A stretch of 64,000 nucleotides of DNA from Paraburkholderia sp. DHOC27 (lineage in GTDB: Bacteria; Pseudomonadota; Gammaproteobacteria; Burkholderiales; Burkholderiaceae): NCBI RefSeq assembly GCF_003429005.1, contig NZ_QVQV01000007.1, positions 124,001-188,000 on the forward strand, in the 5' to 3' direction. The position numbers and the translations under genes were made by a program. Shown in pieces: positions 1 through 7,464 of this stretch. The notes beneath the pieces were generated by a model, which searched no databases, had not been told where the DNA came from, and saw nothing but the letters and a program-made list of their open reading frames with translations. Within the stretch, counting starts at the first letter, position 1. Every line of letters begins with the position of its first letter.

Positions 1-80
1 TTGCTGATCTGTGCGGAAATCTGCATCAGGGAAACGGAATCCTGATACATATTCCTGAATATTTTTATTTTGATATCCAT
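1..80 (-). CDS. fdrA: FdrA-like acyl-CoA synthetase family protein, N-terminal fragment
   Basis: Only the first 26 codons lie in the window; the gene runs off the left edge. The start is ATG at 80, with AGGTGA a few bases upstream. The visible N-terminus contains YQDSVSLMQISAQIS, which resembles the conserved N-terminal QDSVSLM segment of FdrA, the succinyl-CoA-synthetase-like subunit linked to oxamate carbamoyltransferase (AllF) in E. coli. It begins 35 bp after the AllH-like gene, as expected for an operon in which fdrA-allG-allH genes cluster. Identity rests on a short segment plus context. Confidence 0.7.
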   Translation of the reverse strand, partial: MDIKIKIFRNMYQDSVSLMQISAQIS

Positions 81-115
81 TTCATCACCTGGAATTGTTG
101 CGATTACCGCGTCGG

Positions 116-1036
116 TTAATCAATTGATAAGGCTTCATGCCGCGCTGCCTGCAAGGTTCTTAATCCACTTATTACGCCAGCCAGACTGTCCGTGCCCGAA
201 GCTGATCCAACCTGCATGACACAATCCGCCGCAAACCTGATTTTCTTCAAATCAACGTGACGGCTTATTGCATGAACCAGGCGAGCCACCGGCTCGGAAA
301 AATCACCTTGCAATGCCAATTGCAGATAATGGCGACTAATGTCAGTGGTCTGACTGAGTTGCGCCGCAATCAACTGTTTCAATAACGCGTGATGTGCGGC
401 AACCGGTTCGATATTCAGCCACGGGGTAAGCACGGCGAGATAACCGAGCAGGAAATCGTCGCCATCCGGCGTCAGCCCCGTGCCGAATCCCACCAGCCGT
501 ACCACCTGTTGCTGCAACTGGTGAAGATCGTCGTGCAGGCCCAGCGAAACTTCGCGTGCGTACGCCGGCCAACCGGGCAACCACTGCAGCGCGCTGCGCA
601 GGCCCTCTGTGCCGACATGCCGCCTTAACTCCGCAGCCAGCGCCGCGGCCACTTCGGGAGCGGGCAGCGGACCGCACCAACCCTCGAAGCTCGGTGGCGC
701 CCAGCGCGCGGCGCCGTCCAGCAAAACCCGCCAGCCCTCGCCGTGCATCACGCCGTGTTCCAGCATCACCGTCGATGAACCGGCGGTGCGCTCGCGCCAG
801 TCCCACGCTGCCGGCGTGGCGACGCGCACTGCCGCCGGCGAATTCTCGTAGCGCGCGTCGAGCAGCGTCAGCAGGTTGCCGTCACCGCGCGTCAGATTCA
901 GGGCATGCCGAAACCGGCTGTGAATCCGGTAATGGCGCGCCTCTGGATCTTCTCCCGGCACACGGCAGCCAATGGACAAGGCTGTCAGGTTCATGCACTG
1001 GGCCATCATGGCTGCCATGCTCCGAGCGTTATGCAA
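116..1036 (-). CDS. DUF2877 / AllH-like protein (oxamate carbamoyltransferase-associated)
   Basis: Protein of up to 306 residues. Its central signature GFGTGLTPDGDDFLLGYL (about residues 183-200) is the hallmark of the DUF2877 family. It is followed by a SQTTDISRHYL segment and an SGTDSLAG-type C-terminus, also typical. In E. coli the family member AllH works with FdrA (AllF) and AllG in oxamate carbamoyl transfer during anaerobic allantoin use. Here fdrA follows directly, which supports the same role. The stop codon of the upstream hydrolase touches the TTG start at 1036. Internal ATGs at 1018 and 1009 are plausible alternatives, and the one at 1009 has GGAG about 10 bases upstream. Family assignment is firm; the exact substrate here is inferred. 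Confidence 0.85.
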   Translation of the reverse strand: MHNARSMAAMMAQCMNLTALSIGCRVPGEDPEARHYRIHSRFRHALNLTRGDGNLLTLLDARYENSPAAVRVATPAAWDWRERTAGSSTVMLEHGVMHGEGWRVLLDGAARWAPPSFEGWCGPLPAPEVAAALAAELRRHVGTEGLRSALQWLPGWPAYAREVSLGLHDDLHQLQQQVVRLVGFGTGLTPDGDDFLLGYLAVLTPWLNIEPVAAHHALLKQLIAAQLSQTTDISRHYLQLALQGDFSEPVARLVHAISRHVDLKKIRFAADCVMQVGSASGTDSLAGVISGLRTLQAARHEALSID

Positions 1037-1699
1037 TCAGGCGCGCAGTCCTTCGACGATGCTTGCCGAATCACTGACCCAGCCGAAAATTGCCCCTTGC
1101 GCCTTGATCATTTCCAGCGCGGCCTTCTGGAATGCCGGGAAATACGAGCCCACGCAATCCTGCGGCACGATGCATTCATAGCCACGGTCGTTCGCTTCGC
1201 GCACCGTGGTCGTGACGCACACCTCGGTGGTCACGCCGCAGACGATCAGCGTCTTGATGTTGTGGTTTTGCAGGATCAGATGCAGGTCCGTCTGATAGAA
1301 CGCACCCTTGCCCGGCTTGTCGACCACGGGCTCGCCCGGCAGCGGATACAGCTCGGGAATGATGTCGTGACCGGGTTCGCCGCGCACGAGGATGCGTCCC
1401 ATCGGGCCGTCCGTGCCAATGAAGGTCTTGCCGCCGCGCGTGAGCTTGGCGGGCGGACAATCGGCCAGATCGGCACGGTGCCCTTCACGGGTATGAATGA
1501 CCAGCATGCCGGCGGCGCGCGCGGCGCTCAGAACCTTTTCGCAGGGCACGATTGCCGTGCGCAGCAGCGAGACGTCGTTACCCAGTGCTTCGCCGAAACC
1601 ACGCGGCTCGATGAAGTCGCGTTGCATGTCGATCATGACGAGCGCCGTGGTACGCGGGTCGAACGGCAGCGCAAAAGGTTGCGCGTTAAAATTCTTCAT
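1037..1699 (-). CDS. Isochorismatase-family cysteine hydrolase, biuret/ureide amidohydrolase-like
   Basis: 220 residues from the ATG at 1699, which has GAGGTGG four bases upstream; an upstream in-frame start at 1771 lacks a ribosome site. The isochorismatase-like triad is visible: Asp24 in VMIDMQRDF, Lys128 in DKPGKGAF and Cys161 in GVTTEVCVTT. The spacing Lys to Cys (33) matches biuret hydrolase, where I recall Asp36/Lys142/Cys175. Other shared segments are HTREGHRADLAD and RGEPGHDIIPELYP. Enzymes of this subfamily hydrolyse biuret, triuret, N-carbamoyl or ureidoacrylate-type amides. It is first in an operon with the AllH-like and FdrA-like genes, so a carbamoylated nitrogen compound is a reasonable substrate. 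The specific substrate is not proven by sequence. Confidence 0.85.
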   Translation of the reverse strand: MKNFNAQPFALPFDPRTTALVMIDMQRDFIEPRGFGEALGNDVSLLRTAIVPCEKVLSAARAAGMLVIHTREGHRADLADCPPAKLTRGGKTFIGTDGPMGRILVRGEPGHDIIPELYPLPGEPVVDKPGKGAFYQTDLHLILQNHNIKTLIVCGVTTEVCVTTTVREANDRGYECIVPQDCVGSYFPAFQKAALEMIKAQGAIFGWVSDSASIVEGLRA

Positions 1700-2042
1700 G
1701 GCCACCTCGAAACTCCTTAAACAAATCCGCAATAAACCAGCTAAATAAATCGCTAAATAGTCGGATGACATGGAGATAAAATCTGAGGCGAGTTTTACCC
1801 TCCCATCAGGGATATGCTTTGCAAAGAGGAAACCAAACCCTGATTAATGACCAGAGCGATCAATTCAGCATTCACGCAAACAATTGCACGCCTGGCGACC
1901 GTTTACCTAAATGCTGCCTTGCTCATTCCGGGAATTCGCCACCGACTGGAATTGAGTATAGCAACCGGTAATTCGAGTGCAATGAATGTTTTTATCGCGC
2001 ACCGACAAATATTTCGAATCTGCGAGACGGGCTCGCCGCTGC
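1700..2042. other. Intergenic region upstream of the ureide hydrolase operon
   Basis: 343 bp lie between the stop of the LysR gene and the start of the hydrolase, both on the minus strand. The region is more AT-rich than its surroundings and presumably holds the promoter of the hydrolase-allH-fdrA operon. I see no convincing coding frame, terminator or clear palindrome in it. Confidence 0.5.
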
Positions 2043-3011
2043 CTATTTCGAGTCGATCTGGGTGAGTGCCAGAAAGCGCTCCACCACTCGGGACGGTGCA
2101 CTCGCATGCGGAATCAGCACCGAAAAACGCCGCGTCAACGGCTCCGGCCTGAGGGAAAACAGACACAGCGCGCCGGCCTCGTGCCGCATCGACATGGCCG
2201 ACACGAAACCGATGCCCATGCCCGCGCGCACCGCTTCCTTCACCCCTTCGACGCCGGCAATTTCGAGTGCCACGCGCATCGGCACGCCGGCGCGCGCAAA
2301 GGCACGCTCGACCATCTGACGGACGCCCGAGCCGGCCTCGCGCAGCACCAGCGGGTAATCGCCAAGTGCGGCGAGTTCGATGCTGGCGGTGGTGGTGCCG
2401 CTGGCGCTGGCGTTGGCTGTTGCATCAGCGGTGGCCGCATCGGCCGCCCCCACGCCCTGCGCGCCGTGCCTGTGCCGTTGCGCCAGCGCGTGAGCGCGCG
2501 GCACGATCGCGACGATCTCGTCCTCGTGCCACGCGTGCACGGCGGTGTCCGGCGGCAAATCGACCCCCACCGGACCTTCGACCATCGCAATGTCAAGCGA
2601 CGCCAGCGCGCCGATGATGTCCGCCGTGTTGCCGTCCACGGTATGCAGCGTCACTTCGGGATGGCGCCGGTGAAACTCCGCGATCAGATACGGCAGCAGA
2701 TAGCTGGCGGGCGTGGTGCTGGCGCCCACCCGCAGCGTGCCGCTCTCGAGCCCGCGCAGCGCGTCGCGGTAGGCATGCGCCTGCCGCCAGGTGTCGCGCA
2801 GGCGCGCGGCGTAGCTCGCGAGCTGCTCGCCCGCGGGCGTCAGGCGCACGCCACGGCCGTCGCGCAAATACAGCGGCTCGCCGAATTCGTCCTGCAACTG
2901 CCGCAACTGGCCGGACACGGCGGGCTGCGACAGGTGCAAGGCGACCGCGGCGCGGCTGATATTGCGATGCTCGGCGACGGCGGCGAACGTTATAAGCTGA
3001 TCGGGGGTCAT
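2043..3011 (-). CDS. LysR-family transcriptional regulator, YeiE/CysB-like
   Basis: 322 residues. Residues 1-60 form a winged helix-turn-helix (LITFAAVAEHRNISRAAVAL, LSQPAVSGQLRQLQDEFG), followed by the effector domain (LRVGASTTPASYLLPYLI and onward). An unusual low-complexity stretch rich in Ala, Thr and Gly (about residues 178-205) interrupts the effector domain and probably forms a surface loop. The gene is divergent from the YeiH-type transporter, the same arrangement as yeiE-yeiH in enterobacteria, where YeiE controls its neighbour. The AACTATCG/CGATAGTT palindrome immediately upstream (3019-3041) is the likely operator. The sensed ligand is unknown; sulfite-type or sulfur compounds are a guess from the neighbour. 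Confidence 0.9.
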   Translation of the reverse strand: MTPDQLITFAAVAEHRNISRAAVALHLSQPAVSGQLRQLQDEFGEPLYLRDGRGVRLTPAGEQLASYAARLRDTWRQAHAYRDALRGLESGTLRVGASTTPASYLLPYLIAEFHRRHPEVTLHTVDGNTADIIGALASLDIAMVEGPVGVDLPPDTAVHAWHEDEIVAIVPRAHALAQRHRHGAQGVGAADAATADATANASASGTTTASIELAALGDYPLVLREAGSGVRQMVERAFARAGVPMRVALEIAGVEGVKEAVRAGMGIGFVSAMSMRHEAGALCLFSLRPEPLTRRFSVLIPHASAPSRVVERFLALTQIDSK

Positions 3012-3018
3012 GGCGGAT

Positions 3019-3041
3019 AACTATCGTGTGAACCGATAGTT
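3019..3041. promoter_or_regulatory. Putative LysR operator palindrome
   Basis: Perfect inverted repeat AACTATCG (3019-3026) and CGATAGTT (3034-3041) with a 7-bp spacer. It lies between the LysR start at 3011 and the start of the divergent transporter. Symmetry, size and position fit a LysR binding site that could repress the regulator and activate the transporter. It also argues that the ATG at 3043, which abuts the palindrome, is not the transporter start. Confidence 0.65.
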
Positions 3042-3126
3042 TATGTCACAAATGACGATTTTTCATATCCATATATTCAAATTAGGATTAGCACCAATCC
3101 CATTCAACACGCCGCTGGCGAACATC

Positions 3127-4236
3127 ATGTCCACCGCTCCTGCTTCTACCGTTTCCCCCGCATCGGTTGTTCACGAGGGTTCCGCCACCCGTGGACAGCT
3201 CAACGGCATCCTGTTCGTCGCCCTGTTCGCCGCGGCCGTCACGCGGATCGCCTCGGTGCCGGCCATCGCGGGGCTCGGCCTCAGTCCGCTGATCGTCGGC
3301 ATCGTGGCCGGCGCGATCTATGGCAACGCCCTGCGCGACGGCATGCCGGCCAGTTGGGCGGCCGGCGTCAACTTCTCGGCGCGCCGGCTGCTGCGTATCG
3401 CCGTCGCCTTCTTCGGCCTGCGGGTCAGCTTGCAGGAGATCGCCCAGGTCGGTCTGCCCGGACTCGTCGAGTCGGTGCTGATCGTGGTGAGCACGCTCGC
3501 GGTCGGAACATGGGCCGGTATGAAACTGATGAAGCTCGACCGTGACACGGCGTTGCTCACGGCCGCCGGCAGCGCGATCTGCGGCGCCGCCGCGGTACTC
3601 GCCTTCGAGTCGACGCTGCAATCGAAACCGCACAAGAGCGCGATGGCCGTGGGCAGCGTCGTGCTGTTCGGCACCCTCTCGATGTTCCTTTACCCCGCGT
3701 TGCTGAAGGCAGGCTGGCTGCATCTGGATACTGTCGGCGCGGGCCTGTTCTTCGGCGGCACGATTCACGAAGTCGCCCAGGTGGTAGGCGCGGCCAGCAA
3801 CGTGAGCCCGGAAGCCACGCATATCGCCACCATCGTCAAGATGACGCGTGTGATGCTGCTGGTGCCGGTGCTGCTGGCCGTGGGTGTGTGGATCAACCGC
3901 CCGGCACGTGGCGCAGCGCATGCAGCACACGCCGGGACCAGCGCGGATGCAGCGCAGAAGCCGCGCAAGCTGGCGATTCCCTGGTTCGCGCTCGGCTTTC
4001 TCGCCTGCGTGGTGGTGAATTCGCTGCACGTATTGCCCGCCTCCGCGACGCAAACCGTCAACCTGCTCGATACCTTCGCGTTGACGATGGCCATGACCGC
4101 GCTTGGCATCGAAACCCGCATCTCGCAGATTCGCGAAGCCGGACCGCGCGCGTTGACGACGGGTCTGATCCTGTATGTGTGGTTGATTGGCGGCGGCCTC
4201 GGCATCACGTGGCTCGTGCAACATTTCCTTGGCTAG
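3127..4236 (+). CDS. yeiH: YeiH-type putative sulfate exporter family membrane protein (UPF0324)
   Basis: 369 residues if started at ATG 3127 (STAPASTVSP). An earlier in-frame ATG at 3043 abuts the operator and would leave no room for a promoter. About ten hydrophobic segments are visible. Family-typical stretches include AGSAICGAAAVLAFES (about 138-153) and FFGGTIHEVAQVVGAAS (about 202-218) with ATHIATIVKMTRV. The family is annotated as putative sulfate exporter; its real substrate is not well established. It is divergent from a YeiE-like LysR protein, as in E. coli. A GC-rich hairpin with partial T-run follows at 4373-4393. Confidence 0.88.
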   Translation: MSTAPASTVSPASVVHEGSATRGQLNGILFVALFAAAVTRIASVPAIAGLGLSPLIVGIVAGAIYGNALRDGMPASWAAGVNFSARRLLRIAVAFFGLRVSLQEIAQVGLPGLVESVLIVVSTLAVGTWAGMKLMKLDRDTALLTAAGSAICGAAAVLAFESTLQSKPHKSAMAVGSVVLFGTLSMFLYPALLKAGWLHLDTVGAGLFFGGTIHEVAQVVGAASNVSPEATHIATIVKMTRVMLLVPVLLAVGVWINRPARGAAHAAHAGTSADAAQKPRKLAIPWFALGFLACVVVNSLHVLPASATQTVNLLDTFALTMAMTALGIETRISQIREAGPRALTTGLILYVWLIGGGLGITWLVQHFLG

Positions 4237-4622
4237 GCGTCACGGCGGCGGTATCCCTAGCCGCTGCTTGTTGCGCCCTACCTGGTAACAGCCCGTTTGG
4301 CAGCACGATTATCAGCACCCTTCCCTGGCACGGCCATGAGCCACATTAGCCATGCCACCGACAGCCCCGCCGCGCGCGGGGCTTCGTGCGTTTTCGCTGC
4401 CCGGGCGGCGAGCGCACGCGTCATACTGTTCACATGCACGCTTCGCACGCTATGTCACGAGAGACGTCACGCGGTATGTCACGCAAGACACGCAAAAACG
4501 AACGCACAAACGGACACACCCCGACACACAAACGGACGCGCACTTGAGGCACGAACCATGCGCGCAGCAAGCAACGCGCCGAAATGACGCGTGATCTGAA
4601 CCCATCAAATGAGGACCATCGA
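4237..4622. other. Intergenic region with terminator and AC-rich stretch
   Basis: 386 bp after yeiH. It contains the hairpin at 4373-4393. From about 4440 to 4560 it holds a low-complexity stretch built from irregular repeats of cacaaacgga/gacacac-type words. Short open frames here are repetitive in composition and have no ribosome site, so I call no gene. The GST promoter is presumably at the right end. Confidence 0.5.
4373..4393 (+). terminator. Probable terminator after yeiH
   Basis: Perfect 8-bp stem AGCCCCGC/GCGGGGCT with loop CGCGC, followed by TTCGTGCGTTTT. The T-run is interrupted, so efficiency is uncertain. Confidence 0.5.
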
Positions 4623-5360
4623 ATGAGCTTTGAACTCTACTATTGGGACGGTTTGCAGGGCCGCGGTGAATTTGTCCGGCTCGCGCTGGAAGAGGCCCGC
4701 GCGGACTACATCGAAGTGGTGCGCGGCAAGTCGTCGGAGGGAGGCGGCACGGGCGCGATGATGGCGGTGCTCGACAGCAAGGACGAAGCATGCCCGCCGT
4801 TTGCGCCGCCGTTTCTGCGCGACGGCGATCTGTTGATCCCGCAGACCGCCAACATTCTCTTCTATCTCGGCCCGAAGCTCGGCCTCGCGCCCGCCGACGA
4901 AAACCTGCGCTACGTCGCCAACGGTCTGCAACTGACCATTGCCGATGTCGTCACCGAGGTGCACGACACGCATCATCCGCTGGCGAGCGGCCTTTACTAC
5001 GAAGACCAGAAGGACGCTGCCAAAATTCGCGCGCACGATTTCATCGACACGCGCATGCCCAAGTTCATGCGGTATTTCGAGCGCGTGCTCAAGCAGAATC
5101 CGGCGGGTGATCAGCACATGGTGGGTGATGCGCTGAGCTACGTCGATCTCTCGATGTTCCAGCTCATCGACGGCCTGCACTACGCATTCCCGCGCGCCAC
5201 GAAGCACTTCGGCGAGCACTACCCGCGCCTCGCCGCCTTGCACGATGCCGTCGCCGAACGCCCTAACCTCTCTGCCTATCTGGCCTCGCCACGCCGACTG
5301 GCCTACAACGAGACGGGCATCTTCCGACACTACCCGGAACTCGACAAGGCGACACGTTGA
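4623..5360 (+). CDS. Glutathione S-transferase family protein
   Basis: 245 residues from the ATG at 4623, preceded by GAGGACC. It opens with a thioredoxin-fold beginning typical of GSTs (FELYYWDGLQGRGEFVRLAL), in which Tyr6/Tyr7 and the RGEFVRLALEE helix match Alpha/Sigma-like N-domains. The C-terminal all-helical domain includes GDALSYVDLSMFQLIDGL (about 166-183), the usual GDxLSxxD capping region. It probably conjugates glutathione to electrophiles or acts in redox protection in the cytoplasm. The specific substrate cannot be read from sequence. It stands alone between YeiH and ClcB. Confidence 0.9.
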   Translation: MSFELYYWDGLQGRGEFVRLALEEARADYIEVVRGKSSEGGGTGAMMAVLDSKDEACPPFAPPFLRDGDLLIPQTANILFYLGPKLGLAPADENLRYVANGLQLTIADVVTEVHDTHHPLASGLYYEDQKDAAKIRAHDFIDTRMPKFMRYFERVLKQNPAGDQHMVGDALSYVDLSMFQLIDGLHYAFPRATKHFGEHYPRLAALHDAVAERPNLSAYLASPRRLAYNETGIFRHYPELDKATR

Positions 5361-5517
5361 CCGCAGCGGCCATCCACGTCACCCGGGCGACGCATACCGA
5401 GGATCGCCATCCTGGCAAACCCGGCAAACCCTGGCCGCCGCGCTGCTCACGCACGGCGGCGTCAATGCTATTCTTGCGCGCGGATTCTTTTCACTCCTTA
5501 TCGGATCTGCTGCCGTC

Positions 5518-7251
5518 GTGCTCTCATTCCTGCTGAAGCTGCGCACCCGCGCTCAAACCTTGTTCCGGATGTCGGAATCTCACACCATGCTGGTCTGGTC
5601 GGTGGTGGTGGGCGTGGGCGGTGCGTTGTCGACCATAGCGTTTCGCGAGGGCATCTCGCTGCTGCAACTGGCCATCTCCGGGCAGTCGGGCAGCTTCGTC
5701 GGCATGGCCCGACGCCTGCCGTGGACCGAGCGCATCTGGTTGCCCGCCGCGGGCGGTCTGATCGCCGGCCTGCTGTTGCTGGTCGCGCGGCGTCATACGG
5801 ACAAGAACACCCACACCGACTATATGGAAGCGGTCGCGATCGGCGACGGCGTCGTGCCGGTGCGCCTGAGCTTCTGGCGCAGTGTGTCGTCGCTGTTCAC
5901 GATTGCGAGCGGCGGCTCGATCGGCCGCGAAGGCCCGATGGTGCAACTCGCGGCGCTGTGCGGATCGCTGATCGGACGCTGGGCGCACCTCGACCCGGCA
6001 CGTCTGCGCCTGCTGGTCGCGTGCGGCGCGGCGGCGGGCATTACCTCGGCGTATAGCGCGCCGATCGCCGGCGCCTTTTTCGTCACCGAGATCGTGCTCG
6101 GCTCGATGGCAATGGAAAGCTTTGGACCGGTGGTGGTCTCCGCCGTGGTCGCGAACATCACCATGCGTGAGTTCACGCGCTATCAGCCGCCCTATGAAAT
6201 GCCCGCTTTTCCGCCGGTGACGGGGGTCGAAGTGCTGCTGTTCGTGGCGCTCGGCCTGCTGTGCGGCGCCGCTGCGCCGCAGTTTCTGCGCATGATGGAT
6301 GTGTCGAAGGCAGCCTTTCGCAAGCTGCCGTTGCCGCTGCCGGTGAGGTTGGCGCTCGGCGGACTGGTAGTCGGCATTCTGTCGGTCTGGTCGCCCGAGG
6401 TGTGGGGCAACGGTTATAGCGTCGTCAACTCCATCCTGCATTCCCCGTGGACATGGACCGCGCTCATCTCGGTCCTGGTATTCAAGCTGATCGCCACGGC
6501 GGCCACCGTCGGCTCGGGCGCGGTGGGCGGCGTGTTCACGCCGACCCTGTTCGTCGGCGCGGTGGTGGGCTCGCTATTCGGTTTTGCCATGCACTCCATC
6601 TGGCCGCACGGCACCTCGGCGCCGTTCGCGTACACGATGGTCGGCATGGGCGCGTTTCTGGCGGGTGCCACCCAGGCGCCGCTGATGGCGATTCTGATGA
6701 TCTTCGAAATGACGCTCAGCTATCAGGTGGTGCTGCCGCTGATGCTGTCATGCGTGGTGGCGTATTTCGTGGCGCGCGCCATCGGCAAGAATTCGATGTA
6801 CGAGATCACGCTGCACCGTAACCGCGAGGAGCAGGAGCGTTCGCGACTGCGTGCCACGCAGATGCGCGAACTGATCCGCCCTGCGGAAACCGTGGTGCAG
6901 CCCGGCGCCACGGTCCAGGAAATGACGCGGGTGTTCCTTGAATATCCGGTGAAGTATCTGTATGTCGCGGACGCGGCCGGTGCCTTTCTCGGCGTGGTCG
7001 CGCTCAAGGACATCACCTCGGATCTGATCGAGAAGCGCGACACCTCGGAGCGGACCGCCGCCGACTATCTGCAGCCGCACTTCGACGTGCTCACGCCGGA
7101 CATGCCGCTTGGGGTCGCCTTGCAGCACTTTCTGGCGTTCCAGGGCGAGCGGCTGCCGGTGGTCGAAAGCGTCGCGCATCCGACGCTTGCCGGCGTGGTC
7201 TACAAGACGTCTTTGCTCGACGCGTATTTCCGCCTCAATCCGACGCGCTGA
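5518..7251 (+). CDS. clcB: ClcB-like voltage-gated chloride channel/antiporter with CBS domains
   Basis: 577 residues from GTG 5518 (LSFLLKLRTRAQTLF); no ATG start fits before Met18. The first roughly 420 residues form a CLC core with GSIGREGPMVQLAAL (the GREGP anion-pathway motif, about 135-150) and GSGAVGGVFTPTLFVGA (the GxFxP motif, about 335-351). The C-terminal roughly 150 residues carry two CBS repeats (MRELIRPAETVVQPGAT, then LQPHFDVLTPDMPLGVALQH). The membrane part should conduct or exchange chloride; CBS domains usually regulate by nucleotide binding. The gene is monocistronic by spacing. Confidence 0.9.
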   Translation: MLSFLLKLRTRAQTLFRMSESHTMLVWSVVVGVGGALSTIAFREGISLLQLAISGQSGSFVGMARRLPWTERIWLPAAGGLIAGLLLLVARRHTDKNTHTDYMEAVAIGDGVVPVRLSFWRSVSSLFTIASGGSIGREGPMVQLAALCGSLIGRWAHLDPARLRLLVACGAAAGITSAYSAPIAGAFFVTEIVLGSMAMESFGPVVVSAVVANITMREFTRYQPPYEMPAFPPVTGVEVLLFVALGLLCGAAAPQFLRMMDVSKAAFRKLPLPLPVRLALGGLVVGILSVWSPEVWGNGYSVVNSILHSPWTWTALISVLVFKLIATAATVGSGAVGGVFTPTLFVGAVVGSLFGFAMHSIWPHGTSAPFAYTMVGMGAFLAGATQAPLMAILMIFEMTLSYQVVLPLMLSCVVAYFVARAIGKNSMYEITLHRNREEQERSRLRATQMRELIRPAETVVQPGATVQEMTRVFLEYPVKYLYVADAAGAFLGVVALKDITSDLIEKRDTSERTAADYLQPHFDVLTPDMPLGVALQHFLAFQGERLPVVESVAHPTLAGVVYKTSLLDAYFRLNPTR

Positions 7252-7464
7252 AGCGGGCTGGCAGACGACCGGACAGCAGGACAGCAGGACGGAGGGCGCA
7301 CCGCGGCGCTCCATGAGCGCGCGCAGTGACTAAAATCAGTGACTACACTAGAACGAGCAAGACCGCGCAGCGTTTTTGCGCGCCGCGCTCAGTAAAGCAC
7401 AGCACGCCGTCACGGGCGCCTCGAGATGAGTCGCGTGCGCCCGCGCCTTCGACCCGGAGCGAAG

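Noticed and set aside
4297..4594. Overlapping short frames before the GST gene
   Set aside because: They translate AC-rich low-complexity DNA and a terminator, giving Arg/Thr/His repeats; no start signal.
7262..7296. Short GGACAGCA tandem units as a possible repeat array or CRISPR
   Set aside because: Only two to three 8-bp units without spacers; no CRISPR structure or cas genes in the window.
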